This document shows positions 26,213 to 34,647 of a stretch of DNA of 64,000 nt, one piece after another (the stretch's first letter is position 1; the number at the start of each line of letters is the position of its first letter). The DNA lies in contig CAJYAD010000016.1 of NCBI GenBank assembly GCA_913064775.1, positions 1-64,000 on the forward strand, given 5' to 3'. A program made the translations under genes and the position numbers. A model generated the notes under the pieces. That model did no database searches and was not told the DNA's origin. It saw only the letters and a program-made list of their open reading frames with translations. This DNA comes from an uncultured Albidovulum sp. (GTDB lineage: Bacteria; Pseudomonadota; Alphaproteobacteria; Rhodobacterales; Rhodobacteraceae).

Positions 26213-26324
26213 ATGTTTAGGCGTTGAATTGTTTCCAATGCCTAAGGTTCCCTCGCCGTGCGGGGTTATGCACGGCATCCTCCCTGTTGGACTTGGCCCG
26301 GGCGCTGCCCGGGTCATTTTTTTT
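26213..26324 (+). ncRNA. Candidate small RNA with three stem-loops
   Basis: Downstream of the response regulator is a compact, A/T-richer segment. Stem 1 is TTAGGCGTTG (26217-26226) with CAATGCCTAA (26236-26245), one G-U pair. Stem 2 is a perfect GCCGTGC (26255-26261) / GCACGGC (26270-26276). A single-stranded stretch with CCTCCC (26279-26284) follows, then an intrinsic terminator with eight T residues. A TATATT box (26207-26212) could be the -10 element of its own promoter, although no good -35 is seen. It could also be a processed 3' UTR of the response regulator mRNA. Confidence 0.6.
26297..26324 (+). terminator. Intrinsic terminator
   Basis: CCCGGGC (26297-26303) and GCCCGGG (26307-26313) form a perfect stem with loop GCT, followed by TCA and eight T residues. 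It ends the small RNA candidate and/or the response regulator transcript. Confidence 0.93.
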
Positions 26325-26414
26325 GGACCGTATCAGAAGTCCGCGTCGCTTTGCATGGCCGCGCAGAGCGCGGCTAAACCGTAGCGCGCTTCGCAAAAGT
26401 GGTGAGGGGGAGCA

Positions 26415-26490
26415 TGGTGCCGGTAGAGGGACTTGAACCCCCGACCCCGAGATTACAAATCACGTGCTCTACCAGCTGAGCTATACCGGC
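26415..26490 (-). tRNA. tRNA-Thr (anticodon TGT)
   Basis: On the minus strand the sequence GCCGGTATAGCTCAGCTGG begins a full cloverleaf. The acceptor stem GCCGGTA pairs with TACCGGC, the anticodon loop is TTTGTAA with anticodon TGT (reads ACA), the T-loop is TTCAAGT, and a genomically encoded CCA lies at 26415-26417. The length is 76 bases including CCA. Confidence 0.97.
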
Positions 26491-26728
26491 ACAGAGAGGC
26501 CAATATCGCGGCCCCGCGATCGCGCTCTCTGGGCGCAGGGGTACTTGGGCTGGCACTTCGGCGCAAGGGGGTTGGCGCGCGGGCCCCAACCGCCGGGCGC
26601 GGCACCGTGCCACAGGCGAAGCCCCCCCGCTGCCGGACAAAGCAGGCGAGTTCGCGGAAAGCGGTTCAACTGGACGAAAAATCCGCTATGATCGGGGAAA
26701 TGCCGACCGGCCCGGAAAAACCCCATCC

Positions 26729-27604
26729 ATGAAGATCATCTACCACCTCGGCCTGCACTGCACCGACGACGACAAGCTGGTGACATGCCTGCGCGGCAAC
26801 GCCGCCATGCTAGAGCGTGAGGGCATTCTTGCCCCCGACCCCGACCGCTACCGCGCGTTGCTGCGCGACACGATGAACGGCGCCCGCGGCCAAGGCGTTT
26901 CGCACGATACACAGGAACGCCTGCTGGATGCGGTGATGGAAGCCGACGCTGCCGAAAGGCTGGTGTTCTCCAACCAGGATTTCCTGTGCAAGCGCCAGCG
27001 CGTACTGGGCGAAGGCGCGCTTTACCCGATGGCCGAGAAAAAGGCGCGCTGGATGGTCGGCCTGTTCCCCGACCACCACATCGAACTCCACCTCGCGATC
27101 CGCAATCCCGCCACCTTCCTGCCGGCCCTGTTCGAGCAGGAGACGGATCTGAGCTACGAACAATTCATCGAAGGCATCACCCCGCACAAGCTGCGCTGGT
27201 CCGAGATGGTCGCCCGGATCCGGCGCGCCCTGCCCAAGGTGCCACTGACGATCTGGTGCGACGAGGACACCCCGCTGATCTGGCCCGACGTCCTGCGCGC
27301 TGTCGCCGGCCACGCGCCCGAGACGATGCTGGATGGCACGCTCGACATCCTTGCCCCGATCATGTCGAAAGAGGGCATGACCCGGCTGACCGAATATCTG
27401 CACAGCCACCCGCCGCAGACCCCCAGCCAGCAGCACCGCATCGTCGCCGCGTTTCTGGACAAATACGCGCTCGAAGATCAGATCGAGGTGGAACTCGATC
27501 TGCCGGGCTGGGACGAGGAATATGTCGAAACCCTGACCCAGATCTACGACCACGACGTGGTGCGCATCGCGGAAATGAAAGGCGTGACCTTCCTGACCCC
27601 CTAG
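26729..27604 (+). CDS. Sulfotransferase-like hypothetical protein with degenerate P-loop
   Basis: A 291-residue cytosolic protein. It opens 'KIIYHLGLHCTDDDKLVTCL', in register with the 'H(I/L)G.HKTGTT.lQ..L..N' opening of bacterial sulfotransferases, and continues with the related 'LEREGILAPDPDRYR'. The phosphate-binding GTT residues are replaced by acidic ones, so PAPS binding may be lost. 'LAIRNPATFLPALFEQET' is also reminiscent of the family's second motif region. I therefore suggest a divergent sulfotransferase-fold protein, with no function assigned. The 238 bases between the tRNA and this gene show nothing else. Confidence 0.6.
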   Translation: MKIIYHLGLHCTDDDKLVTCLRGNAAMLEREGILAPDPDRYRALLRDTMNGARGQGVSHDTQERLLDAVMEADAAERLVFSNQDFLCKRQRVLGEGALYPMAEKKARWMVGLFPDHHIELHLAIRNPATFLPALFEQETDLSYEQFIEGITPHKLRWSEMVARIRRALPKVPLTIWCDEDTPLIWPDVLRAVAGHAPETMLDGTLDILAPIMSKEGMTRLTEYLHSHPPQTPSQQHRIVAAFLDKYALEDQIEVELDLPGWDEEYVETLTQIYDHDVVRIAEMKGVTFLTP

Positions 27605-27678
27605 GGTCGGCCGCCCGACCCGAAACCGACAGCCGGCACTCCCGGGGCCCCTCGTCTTGAACGAGAGCCCCCAACCGG

Positions 27679-28203
27679 TCAGCCGGGGGATCCGGTCTTT
27701 TCAGCCAGCCGCGACAGCATCCAGCGCACCAAGACCCGATGCACCGGTCGCACCGGCAACATGTAGACGCGCCCAAAGAGGTTGTGCGTCACCACCGATG
27801 AGGTGATCGCCGCCTCGGTGGCGCCCGCGACCGGGCTGGCGGTCACGCAAATCAGCACGTCGAGATGCCGGTCGCGGGCGCTCAGCAGCAGCCGTTCCGG
27901 CGTGGCCCCCTCGACCATAAAGAAATCGAGCGGCTCCCCGGCCACCACCATCTCGTGCCGCTCGCCCGAGAAACCGCCGATCCGCTGAACCCCGAAGCGT
28001 GTGGATATCGCATCGCGGAGGCGAAAGGCGAGGCCCAGCCCCGGCACGGGTCGCGCCATCATCCCGTTCCAGAGGTCAAGCGCGCTCCATGTGCCGGGCA
28101 GAGTGGCCCGGGCGATGTCAAGGAAATCGCAGCGCTCCGCCGGCGCAAGAAGCCGGGCGGCGGGCGCGAAATCTGCGGGGGCGGGAAAGGTCTGTGGGAA
28201 CAT
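27679..28203 (-). CDS. DUF2867 domain-containing protein
   Basis: A 174-residue protein of the DUF2867 family, with the family segments 'LFRPR'-like 'FRLRDAISTRFGVQRI', 'SSVVTHNLFGRVYMLPVRP' and 'VHRVLVRWML' at the C-terminus. The function is unknown; family members often lie beside SDR enzymes but this one does not. No signal peptide or clear membrane helix is visible. Confidence 0.82.
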   Translation of the reverse strand: MFPQTFPAPADFAPAARLLAPAERCDFLDIARATLPGTWSALDLWNGMMARPVPGLGLAFRLRDAISTRFGVQRIGGFSGERHEMVVAGEPLDFFMVEGATPERLLLSARDRHLDVLICVTASPVAGATEAAITSSVVTHNLFGRVYMLPVRPVHRVLVRWMLSRLAEKTGSPG

Positions 28204-28599
28204 CGCCTGGCGCCTTCATATCCGTGTGCGAGACATCGATTGCTGTGGGCAAAACTGGTCCACTGGCGCGGTGCCCAGCCCTGTGCCACCTGTTCGTGCC
28301 CCCAGTTTGCCTGATACATAGCACTGCCGCGACCGGGATCGACCGCCTCGAAAATTCTTGATCATGGCTGGCGCCGATCGATCCGGACGAAAGGCACTAC
28401 GCGACCCCGCGCCGCCGCGCCGACATTGACACCCGGCCCGTCAGATGGTTAGAGCGCGGGCAAGGTATCGGGCACCTGCCGCCTGCGGACGAGAGTCACG
28501 GTGAAGCCCGAAGATACGAACACCTCACCCTCGAAGCATTTCGTAGGTGGGCAATGCAGGCCCCCATCGAGTGCGAAATGCCTCTTTGAGGAGTGAGCG
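28204..28599. other. Gene-free intergenic region upstream of the MATE gene
   Basis: About 395 bases between the divergent DUF2867 and MATE genes. It is somewhat richer in A/T than its surroundings. TTGCCTGATACATAG around 28307-28321 is vaguely promoter-like, but I cannot identify a defined promoter, RNA or terminator. Open frames in it are short and lack family matches or ribosome-binding sites. Confidence 0.5.
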
Positions 28600-29997
28600 A
28601 TGTCGTCCAGACCCGCCACAGACAGCCCTTTCCTGACGGCCCCGATGGGGCGGCTTTTCCTGTCGAACGCGCTGCCCATGATTGTCGTGATGTCCATGGG
28701 TGGGCTTCTCAATCTCGTCGATGCCGCGTTTCTGGGGCATTTCGTCGGCGCCGATGCGCTGGCCGCGGTCAGCATCGTCTTTCCGGCGGTGATGATCTCC
28801 ATCGCGCTGTCCACCCTGATCAGCGGCGGGATGTCCAGCCTGTTGGCCCGCCATCTCGGGGCCGGCGAGCGAGATCAGGCAGCCGCCGTCTTTGCCCGCG
28901 CGCACGGCCTGTCGCTGTGCCTGTCGTTGCTTTTGATTGCGGCTTTCGTGATCGGCGGGCAGGCGGCGATCGGGCAGTTGGCGGGTGCAAGGGGCGGGAT
29001 CGCGGCGATGGCGCATACCTATCTTTTCATCCTGATTTGCGGCACGCCGGTGCAATTCCTCCTTGGGGTTCATGCCGACGCGCTGCGCAACGAAGGCCGC
29101 GCCGGACTGATGGCACTGATGTCGATCGGTGTGACCCTTGCCAATGTCGCCCTCGACTACCTGCTGATCGTGGTGCTCGACTACGGTGTCGCGGGATCCG
29201 CCTGGGGCACGGTTGCGGCTCAGGGCCTTGGGCTTCTTCTGTTGCTCGGCCTGCGCCTGGGCGGCGCCAGGTTGCTGCCGCTTGCGGCACTTGGCAGATG
29301 TCGCTGGGTCGGGAACTGGCGGGCCATCCTGGCACTTGGCGCCCCCCTTAGCCTAAGCTTCGTGGGATTGGCGCTTGTCTCGGCGACGGTGATCGCAACG
29401 CTGCGGCTGACGGCAGGATCCGATTACGCCGATACCGTCGCCGCCTACGGGATCGCCACGCGGGTGTTCGGCCTTGCCTTCTTGCCGCAGATGGCGATCG
29501 CGCTCGCCGCCCAAAGCATTGTCGGCAACAATGTCGGCGCGGGGCTATATCCGCGTTCGGATGCGGCATTGCGCTACGCCCTCGGCTCGGTTCTTGCCTA
29601 TTGCCTCATGGTAGAACTCTTGCTGCTCGGCACCAGCCGCTGGATCGGCGCCGGCTTCACCGCAGACCCGGTCGTCGTGGCACAGCTTGGCGCGATTCTG
29701 CGCGCGATGAGCCTGCTCTACCTGGTTTCGGGGCCGATCCTGGTGCTGGCGCTCTACTTCCAGGCGGTCGGACAACCCGGACGCGCGGCCGCGCTGACCT
29801 TGACCAAACCGTTCCTGTTGAGCCCGGCCTTGATCATCGCTTTCGCCACTCTGTCGGGGCCCGCCCTGCTTTGGTTCGCCTTTCCGGCGGCCGACAGCGT
29901 CATGCTGGCGATTGCATCGGCCCTTGCGATCATCAGCCTCAGACGGCGTGCGGGTGGTAAGGGGTTCGGCCTTGAAACCACGGGCGACACGCCATGA
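28600..29997 (+). CDS. MATE family multidrug efflux transporter
   Basis: A 465-residue membrane protein with about 12 hydrophobic helices in two halves, as in MATE cation/drug antiporters. Family segments include 'LFLSNALPMIVVMSMGGLLNLVDAAFLG' (first helix pair) and the second-half start 'GAPLSLSFVGLALVSATVIA'; 'QSIVGNNVGAG' is typical. The exported substrate is unknown. GAGGAG precedes the ATG. Codon use is a little less G/C-biased than in neighbouring core genes. Its stop overlaps the next gene (ATGA). Confidence 0.93.
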   Translation: MSSRPATDSPFLTAPMGRLFLSNALPMIVVMSMGGLLNLVDAAFLGHFVGADALAAVSIVFPAVMISIALSTLISGGMSSLLARHLGAGERDQAAAVFARAHGLSLCLSLLLIAAFVIGGQAAIGQLAGARGGIAAMAHTYLFILICGTPVQFLLGVHADALRNEGRAGLMALMSIGVTLANVALDYLLIVVLDYGVAGSAWGTVAAQGLGLLLLLGLRLGGARLLPLAALGRCRWVGNWRAILALGAPLSLSFVGLALVSATVIATLRLTAGSDYADTVAAYGIATRVFGLAFLPQMAIALAAQSIVGNNVGAGLYPRSDAALRYALGSVLAYCLMVELLLLGTSRWIGAGFTADPVVVAQLGAILRAMSLLYLVSGPILVLALYFQAVGQPGRAAALTLTKPFLLSPALIIAFATLSGPALLWFAFPAADSVMLAIASALAIISLRRRAGGKGFGLETTGDTP

Positions 29998-30419
29998 CCC
30001 CGCAATCCGTTTCAGAGGCGAAGGCGCAGGCAAGATCGCTGCGTCAGGCGCTCGACGCGCAGGGAACACAGATCAGCCATTCAAGGGCGCTGGAACTTGT
30101 CGCGCAGCAAAACGGCGCGCGCGACTGGAATACCCTGCAGGCCCGCCTGGCCAAGTCCGAGCCGCAGCCGTTCCACCTGAACGATGCGGTCCGTGGCCGC
30201 TACCTCGGCCAGGGCTTTAGCGGCCGCATCGTCGCCCTGTCGAAGATGGGAGAGGCCTACCGGATCTCGATCCAGCTGGATCAGCCGATCGATGCGGTCC
30301 GATTCGATGGCTTTTCCAACATGCGCCGCCACCTCAGGGGAATCGTGGATCGCAGCGGCCGGTCGCTGCGCAAAACCTCGGATGGTGTGGCGCAACTGAT
30401 CATCGAGGCCGTGGTGTAG
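29994..30419 (+). CDS. Glyoxalase_8-type (glyoxalase-related) protein
   Basis: A 141-residue protein. The N-terminal ~60 residues, 'SVSEAKAQARSLRQALDAQG', then 'ISHSRALELVAQQNGARDWN', match the short glyoxalase-related helical domain that recognises itself as 'SHSxALELVAxQxGxRDWN'. The C-terminal part (residues 60-141) is a beta-rich segment of unknown role. The ATG lies inside the MATE stop codon, so expression is coupled to the exporter. A role in handling the MATE substrate is only a guess. Confidence 0.75.
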   Translation: MTPQSVSEAKAQARSLRQALDAQGTQISHSRALELVAQQNGARDWNTLQARLAKSEPQPFHLNDAVRGRYLGQGFSGRIVALSKMGEAYRISIQLDQPIDAVRFDGFSNMRRHLRGIVDRSGRSLRKTSDGVAQLIIEAVV

Positions 30420-30499
30420 AAGACGCGGTCGGGGGGTACGATAGCGCAACCGGCCAACGCCCCCCTTTGCCTTCTCAACCATAAGCAGGGCTGCCGCCC

Positions 30500-30760
30500 T
30501 CAGATCATATTCAATGCGGCCTTGTACATTTCCAGCACCGCCTCTTCCTCGGCGATGTCGTCGGCGTCGCGCTTGCGCAGCGCGATGACCTTGCGCAACA
30601 CCTTGGTGTCGTAGCCGCGGCCCTTCGCCTCGGCCATCACCTCTTTCTGCTGCTCGGTGATGTCCTTCTTCTCGGCCTCCAAGTGCTCGTAGCGCTCAAT
30701 GAATTGGCGCAGTTCCTCGGCGGTGACGCTGTATTGCGCGTCGGTGACGGCATCGTTCAT
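30500..30760 (-). CDS. gapR: GapR family chromosome-structuring protein (DUF2312)
   Basis: An 86-residue coiled-coil protein with the complete DUF2312 signature: 'YSVTAEELRQFIERYEHLE', 'DITEQQKEVMAEAKGRGYD', 'VLRKVIALRKRD' and 'EEAVLEMYKAAL'. GapR of Caulobacter encircles overtwisted, A/T-rich DNA ahead of replication and transcription and stimulates topoisomerases. The length is normal. It is a single gene on the minus strand. Confidence 0.95.
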   Translation of the reverse strand: MNDAVTDAQYSVTAEELRQFIERYEHLEAEKKDITEQQKEVMAEAKGRGYDTKVLRKVIALRKRDADDIAEEEAVLEMYKAALNMI

Positions 30761-30893
30761 GGCTGGCTCCCAGGGGATGAGGGGAATGGCAAGGCCCCTT
30801 CCCTACCCACAGCCCGCGCGCCGATCAAGCCCGGCCTTGCCAGATCGGCGCCAGCGGGCTAGGCCAAGCGCGAACCGCAAGGGAAGGACCTGC

Positions 30894-31112
30894 ATGGACT
30901 GGGTGATCGGGATCGGCGCGGCCATGTCGCTGGGGGGGCTGGTGGGCGTTGTCGGCTGCATCGTCGCCGCGATGCGCGCCCGGCGCGAGGGGCTGGACGA
31001 TGCCACGATGCGCACCCGCCTGCAGAAGATCGTGCTGTGGAACATGGCCACGCTGGGGCTTTCCATGTTCGGGCTGCTGCTGGTCGTGCTGGGCATCATC
31101 CTGAAAGGCTGA
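30894..31112 (+). CDS. Small two-helix membrane protein, 72 residues
   Basis: A short protein with one hydrophobic helix at residues about 3-26, a charged basic middle ('RARREGLDDATMRTRLQK') and a second helix at about 48-70. The ATG at 30894 follows a GGGAAGGA ribosome-binding site. No family name is recognised and no function can be given. It lies between gapR (divergent) and a convergent fatty-acid oxidation gene. Confidence 0.7.
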   Translation: MDWVIGIGAAMSLGGLVGVVGCIVAAMRARREGLDDATMRTRLQKIVLWNMATLGLSMFGLLLVVLGIILKG

Positions 31113-31172
31113 GCGGCCCGCCACCCCGTGTCAGCCGGCCTGCACCGACCCGGCCCGGCCCGTCTGGACCCC

Positions 31173-33260
31173 CTAATCCGCGTTCATATCGTCGAAATGG
31201 CGGCCTTCCTTGATCATCTCGTCCAGCAGCGGCGCCGGGGTCCAGAAAGGCTCTTGCGTGGCCCAGTCGCGTAGTTTGTTGCGGATCGGCAAAAGGCCGA
31301 TCACGTCTGCCGTCTTCATCGGCCCGCCGCGCAGGCGTGGATAGCCATTGCCCATCAGCATCACCAGATCGATGTCCGACGGACGCAGGGCGATGCCTTC
31401 GGACAGGATCTTCGCCCCCTCGTTCACCATGGCGTAAAGGCAGCGGTCGCGGATCTCGTCATAGCCGAAGCTGCGCGCGACGATGCCCTTGGCGGCGCGC
31501 TCGGCCTCGATGATACGGATCACGGCGGGGTCTTCGGCGCCCATGCGACTGCCCTCGCCGTAGCGGTAGTAACCGGCGCCGGTCTTGCGACCGAAGCGCC
31601 CGGCCTCGCACAGCCGGTCCCCGATCGCGACGTAGCGCGCCGCCGGATCGCGGCTTTCGGCCAGCCGCTGACGCCGCGCCCAGGAGATATCCAGCCCCGC
31701 CATATCGGCGACCTGATAGGGGCCAAGCGGAAAGCCGAAATCGCGCATCACCCGGTCGATGGCCGCGGGCGTCGCGCCGTCTTCCAGCATGAAATCCGCC
31801 GCCGAGCGATAGGCGGTGAGGATCCGGTTGCCGATGAACCCGTCGCAAACCCCGGCCCGGACCGCGAATTTGCGCAGCTGGCGCGCCAGTTCGAACCCCG
31901 TGGCCACCACATCGGGCGCGGTCTGGGCGCCGACCACCACCTCGATCAGCGGCATCGCCTGAACGGGCGAGAAGAAATGCAACCCGACCACATCGGCGGG
32001 ACGAGAGGTGACCCGCGCCAGATCGTCGACATCCAGATAAGAGGTGTTCGTGGCCAGGATCGCACCCGGCCGCAACACCCGGTCCAGATCGCGGAAGACC
32101 CCGGCCTTCAGCGCCTCATCCTCGGGCACCGCCTCGATCGCGATATCGGCGGCACGCAGCGCCTCGATCGCGGTCGCGCCGGCCAGACGCGCCCATTCGC
32201 CCTCACGCGACTCCTCGCTCAACTTGCCGCGGGCGACGGCGCGTTCGTGCAGATCGTCGATCCGCGACAGGCCGCGGGCCAGCGCCGCCTCGTCGGCCTC
32301 GACCAGCGTCACCCGCAGCCCCGCGCCCAGAAGCGCCACGGCAATGCCCGCCCCCATCAGCCCGCCGCCGATCACCCCGGCATGGCCGACCGGGCGCGGC
32401 GTGGCGCCGGCTTCGGGGATGCGGGCGGCGCGGGCCTCCGCCAGGGCGGCATGGCGCAGGCCCGCAGCGGCGTCCGAGGTCTGCAGATCCTCGGCCGCGG
32501 CGCGCTCATAGGCGATGCCGGCCTCGAATGGCAGCAAGATCGCCGCCTCGACGCAGGCGATGATCCGCTCGGGCGCGGGCAGGCGGTCGTCACGCTCGAC
32601 CGCGCGGGCGGCCGCGATCGCGGCGGCATAGGTCTGGGGGTCGCGAAACCCCTCGCGCCGGTCGCGCGTCGGGCGCGGGGGTTTGCCCTCACCGATCAGC
32701 ATCCCGGCCAGGATCACCGCGCGGTCCAGCAGATCCTCTTCGACCACCCCGTCAAGCAGCCCCATCGCCATCGCGGTGACCGCGTCGATGGGCGCGCCAT
32801 CAAGCATCAGCTTCAGCGCCTCTGCCGCGCCGCACAGACGCGGGGTCCGTTGGGTGCCACCGGCGCCCGGTAGCAGGCCCAGCTTCACCTCGGGAAAGCC
32901 GATCCTGGCCTCGGCCAGCGCGATCCGCGTGTGGCAGGCAAGCGCCAGTTCCAGCCCGCCGCCCAGCGCCTGACCGTTCAACGCCGCGACCACCTGCTTG
33001 CCGCAAGTCTCGATCCGGTCGAGCACCTCACCCAGAGACGGCACCTGATCGGCTGTGGCCGCCTTGGTGATCTCTTCGCCGATCGAAAATACCGGCCCGG
33101 CACCAGTGATCACGATCGCCCTGACCTCGGGCGGGCGGGCAGCCTCAAGCGCGGCTAGCAGCCCCTGGCGTACCGCATGGTCCAGCGCGTTGACCGGCGG
33201 GTTGTCGATCGTCACGACCATCACGCCCTCGCCGATTTTCCAGCTTACCGCATCGGCCAT
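31173..33260 (-). CDS. Bifunctional enoyl-CoA hydratase / 3-hydroxyacyl-CoA dehydrogenase
   Basis: A 695-residue multifunctional beta-oxidation protein. Residues 1-~190 are a crotonase domain ('[14 protein letters not shown]', '[18 protein letters not shown]', '[18 protein letters not shown]'). Around residue 290 a Rossmann domain begins ('[20 protein letters not shown]'), followed by the 3-hydroxyacyl-CoA dehydrogenase C-terminal domain containing '[19 protein letters not shown]' and '[15 protein letters not shown]'. FadJ/peroxisomal-type architecture. In the oxyanion region 'SIGEEI' replaces the more usual 'SAGADI'. The start at 33260 was chosen from the domain N-terminus. Confidence 0.92.
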   Translation of the reverse strand: MADAVSWKIGEGVMVVTIDNPPVNALDHAVRQGLLAALEAARPPEVRAIVITGAGPVFSIGEEITKAATADQVPSLGEVLDRIETCGKQVVAALNGQALGGGLELALACHTRIALAEARIGFPEVKLGLLPGAGGTQRTPRLCGAAEALKLMLDGAPIDAVTAMAMGLLDGVVEEDLLDRAVILAGMLIGEGKPPRPTRDRREGFRDPQTYAAAIAAARAVERDDRLPAPERIIACVEAAILLPFEAGIAYERAAAEDLQTSDAAAGLRHAALAEARAARIPEAGATPRPVGHAGVIGGGLMGAGIAVALLGAGLRVTLVEADEAALARGLSRIDDLHERAVARGKLSEESREGEWARLAGATAIEALRAADIAIEAVPEDEALKAGVFRDLDRVLRPGAILATNTSYLDVDDLARVTSRPADVVGLHFFSPVQAMPLIEVVVGAQTAPDVVATGFELARQLRKFAVRAGVCDGFIGNRILTAYRSAADFMLEDGATPAAIDRVMRDFGFPLGPYQVADMAGLDISWARRQRLAESRDPAARYVAIGDRLCEAGRFGRKTGAGYYRYGEGSRMGAEDPAVIRIIEAERAAKGIVARSFGYDEIRDRCLYAMVNEGAKILSEGIALRPSDIDLVMLMGNGYPRLRGGPMKTADVIGLLPIRNKLRDWATQEPFWTPAPLLDEMIKEGRHFDDMNAD

Positions 33261-33460
33261 CGCGCCCCTCATCCCCCTGGCAAACAATTGACGCCATTAA
33301 GAAGTAGCCCGGGAAGCTTGGCAATCCCCCGGCCCAGTTGCGGCCCGGTCGCAGCCAAGTCGCGGCATGCGAAAGCCCTGTGCGGCGAGACCGGCGGGGC
33401 CGGCGGATTTTCGCCTAGCGGACAGGCCGCAGCAGACCCTGCCGCGGCGGCGCGCGAAGA

Positions 33461-33649
33461 TCAGACCGGCATGTTATCGAACAGATCCTCGTCGTCTTCG
33501 CTGGCGCTCTCATCCCCGGGGCGGTTGGCAGGCCGCCCCCGCACCGGCAGCAGGCGCGAGATCACCTCCATCTCCGCCAGGACGATCCGCAAGGCGGGAT
33601 CGTGCGGAACGGGTTTCTTCGTCTGTGGGTCTTTTTCGGATTTGTGCAT
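33461..33649 (-). CDS. Small hypothetical protein, 62 residues
   Basis: A short hydrophilic protein with an N-terminal basic part (MHKSEKDPQTKKPVP), a central helix-like segment 'LRIVLAEMEVISRLL', and an acidic tail ending 'DEDLFDNMPV'. A strong GGGAGGAG ribosome-binding site lies 6 bases before the ATG at 33649, which is the main support. It lies 36 bases downstream of the TraR/DksA-type gene on the same strand and may be co-transcribed. I do not recognise a family. Confidence 0.6.
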   Translation of the reverse strand: MHKSEKDPQTKKPVPHDPALRIVLAEMEVISRLLPVRGRPANRPGDESASEDDEDLFDNMPV

Positions 33650-33685
33650 GATTTCTCCTCCCTGACCGTCCCCCCTTCCCGTCCC

Positions 33686-34012
33686 TCAGGATGCGCAGTT
33701 GCGGCAAAACGGCGTGTAGGGCAGCACGTCCAGCCGCGCGGGCGCAATCTCGCTGCCACATTTCGCACAGGTGCCATAGCTTCCATCCGCCACCCGGCGC
33801 AGCGCGGCCCGGATCTGGCGCACCTCGGCCTGGGCCGAAAGCCCCATGTGTTCGAGGACCTCGTCCTCTTCCCGTTCAGTCGCGAGTTCTTCCCAATCCT
33901 TCGAATGCGGCGCATCCAGCGCACCATCGATCTGCGTCATGCGCGCCGTCAAATCCGCCAGGCGGGCTTCGAGTTGAAGCTTGCGAGCAGCTATTTCAGG
34001 GCTAGTGGGCAT
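33686..34012 (-). CDS. TraR/DksA family zinc-finger protein
   Basis: A 108-residue protein with an N-terminal helical coiled-coil (residues about 5-60) and a C-terminal four-cysteine zinc finger in 'GTCAKCGSEIAPARLDVLPY' and 'FCRNC'. DksA-type proteins bind the RNA polymerase secondary channel. The coiled-coil is shorter than in true DksA, so this is a DksA-like paralogue whose partner or target is unknown. It may be co-transcribed with the 62-residue gene. Confidence 0.85.
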   Translation of the reverse strand: MPTSPEIAARKLQLEARLADLTARMTQIDGALDAPHSKDWEELATEREEDEVLEHMGLSAQAEVRQIRAALRRVADGSYGTCAKCGSEIAPARLDVLPYTPFCRNCAS

Positions 34013-34185
34013 ACTTCTGCGCTCCCATGATCAGGGCAGATGGTAACCAGCCCGTGATGAGGCAACCCTGATCCAGATCAAACCTGCGAGGGTGGCGAAA
34101 ACCGGCTCATATTGCCCCCGCCGACCTCTGCACTAAGATGAGTCCAGCCCGTCAACACCCCGCCCCTGACGACAAGGACCCCGCC

Positions 34186-34647
34186 ATGGAACCCCGCCAT
34201 ATCACCGAGAATTACGCCGTCTCGCCGCAAATCCACCCCGAAGACGTCGCCCGGATCCGCGAGGCCGGTTTCGTCGCGCTGGTCTGCAACCGCCCCGATG
34301 CCGAGGTTCCGCACACCCACCGTGCCGACACGATCCGCGCCCTGGCCGATGCCGAAGGGCTGGTCTTCATCGCGAACCCCCTGACCCCCGGCCAGTTGAC
34401 GATGGAGATCATCGAGACCCAGGGCCGCGCGCTTCAGGACGCGCCGGGCAAGGTCTTTGCCTATTGCGCGTCGGGCAACCGCAGCTCGATCCTTTGGGCG
34501 CTTAGCCAGGCAGGCAAGATGCCGACGGAAGAGATGATCGCGGCAGCGGCGCGCTGGGGCTATGATCTCGAAAAGTGGCGCGATCACATCGAGTCCCTGG
34601 CCGCCCGTGTGCAGGACGAGGACCAGGCCCCGCGGCAACCACGTTAG
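34186..34647 (+). CDS. TIGR01244 family sulfur transferase/phosphatase (BLH-like)
   Basis: A 153-residue protein of the DUF442/TIGR01244 family, related to the beta-lactamase-like-hydrolase (Blh) N-terminal domain and to dual-specificity phosphatases. The catalytic loop 'CASGNRSS' has Cys94 and Arg99. 'ALVCNRPDAEVPH' and 'FIANPLTPGQLT' are conserved. Family members have been linked to persulfide metabolism or biofilm control; the substrate here is unknown. Its stop overlaps by 4 bases the stop of the convergent FliM-like gene. Confidence 0.85.
   Translation: MEPRHITENYAVSPQIHPEDVARIREAGFVALVCNRPDAEVPHTHRADTIRALADAEGLVFIANPLTPGQLTMEIIETQGRALQDAPGKVFAYCASGNRSSILWALSQAGKMPTEEMIAAAARWGYDLEKWRDHIESLAARVQDEDQAPRQPR

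Noticed and set aside
26415..30419. tRNA-linked genomic island from tRNA-Thr to the MATE pair
   Set aside because: No integrase, no direct repeat of the tRNA end, and intervening genes look ordinary; only weak codon-use differences were seen.
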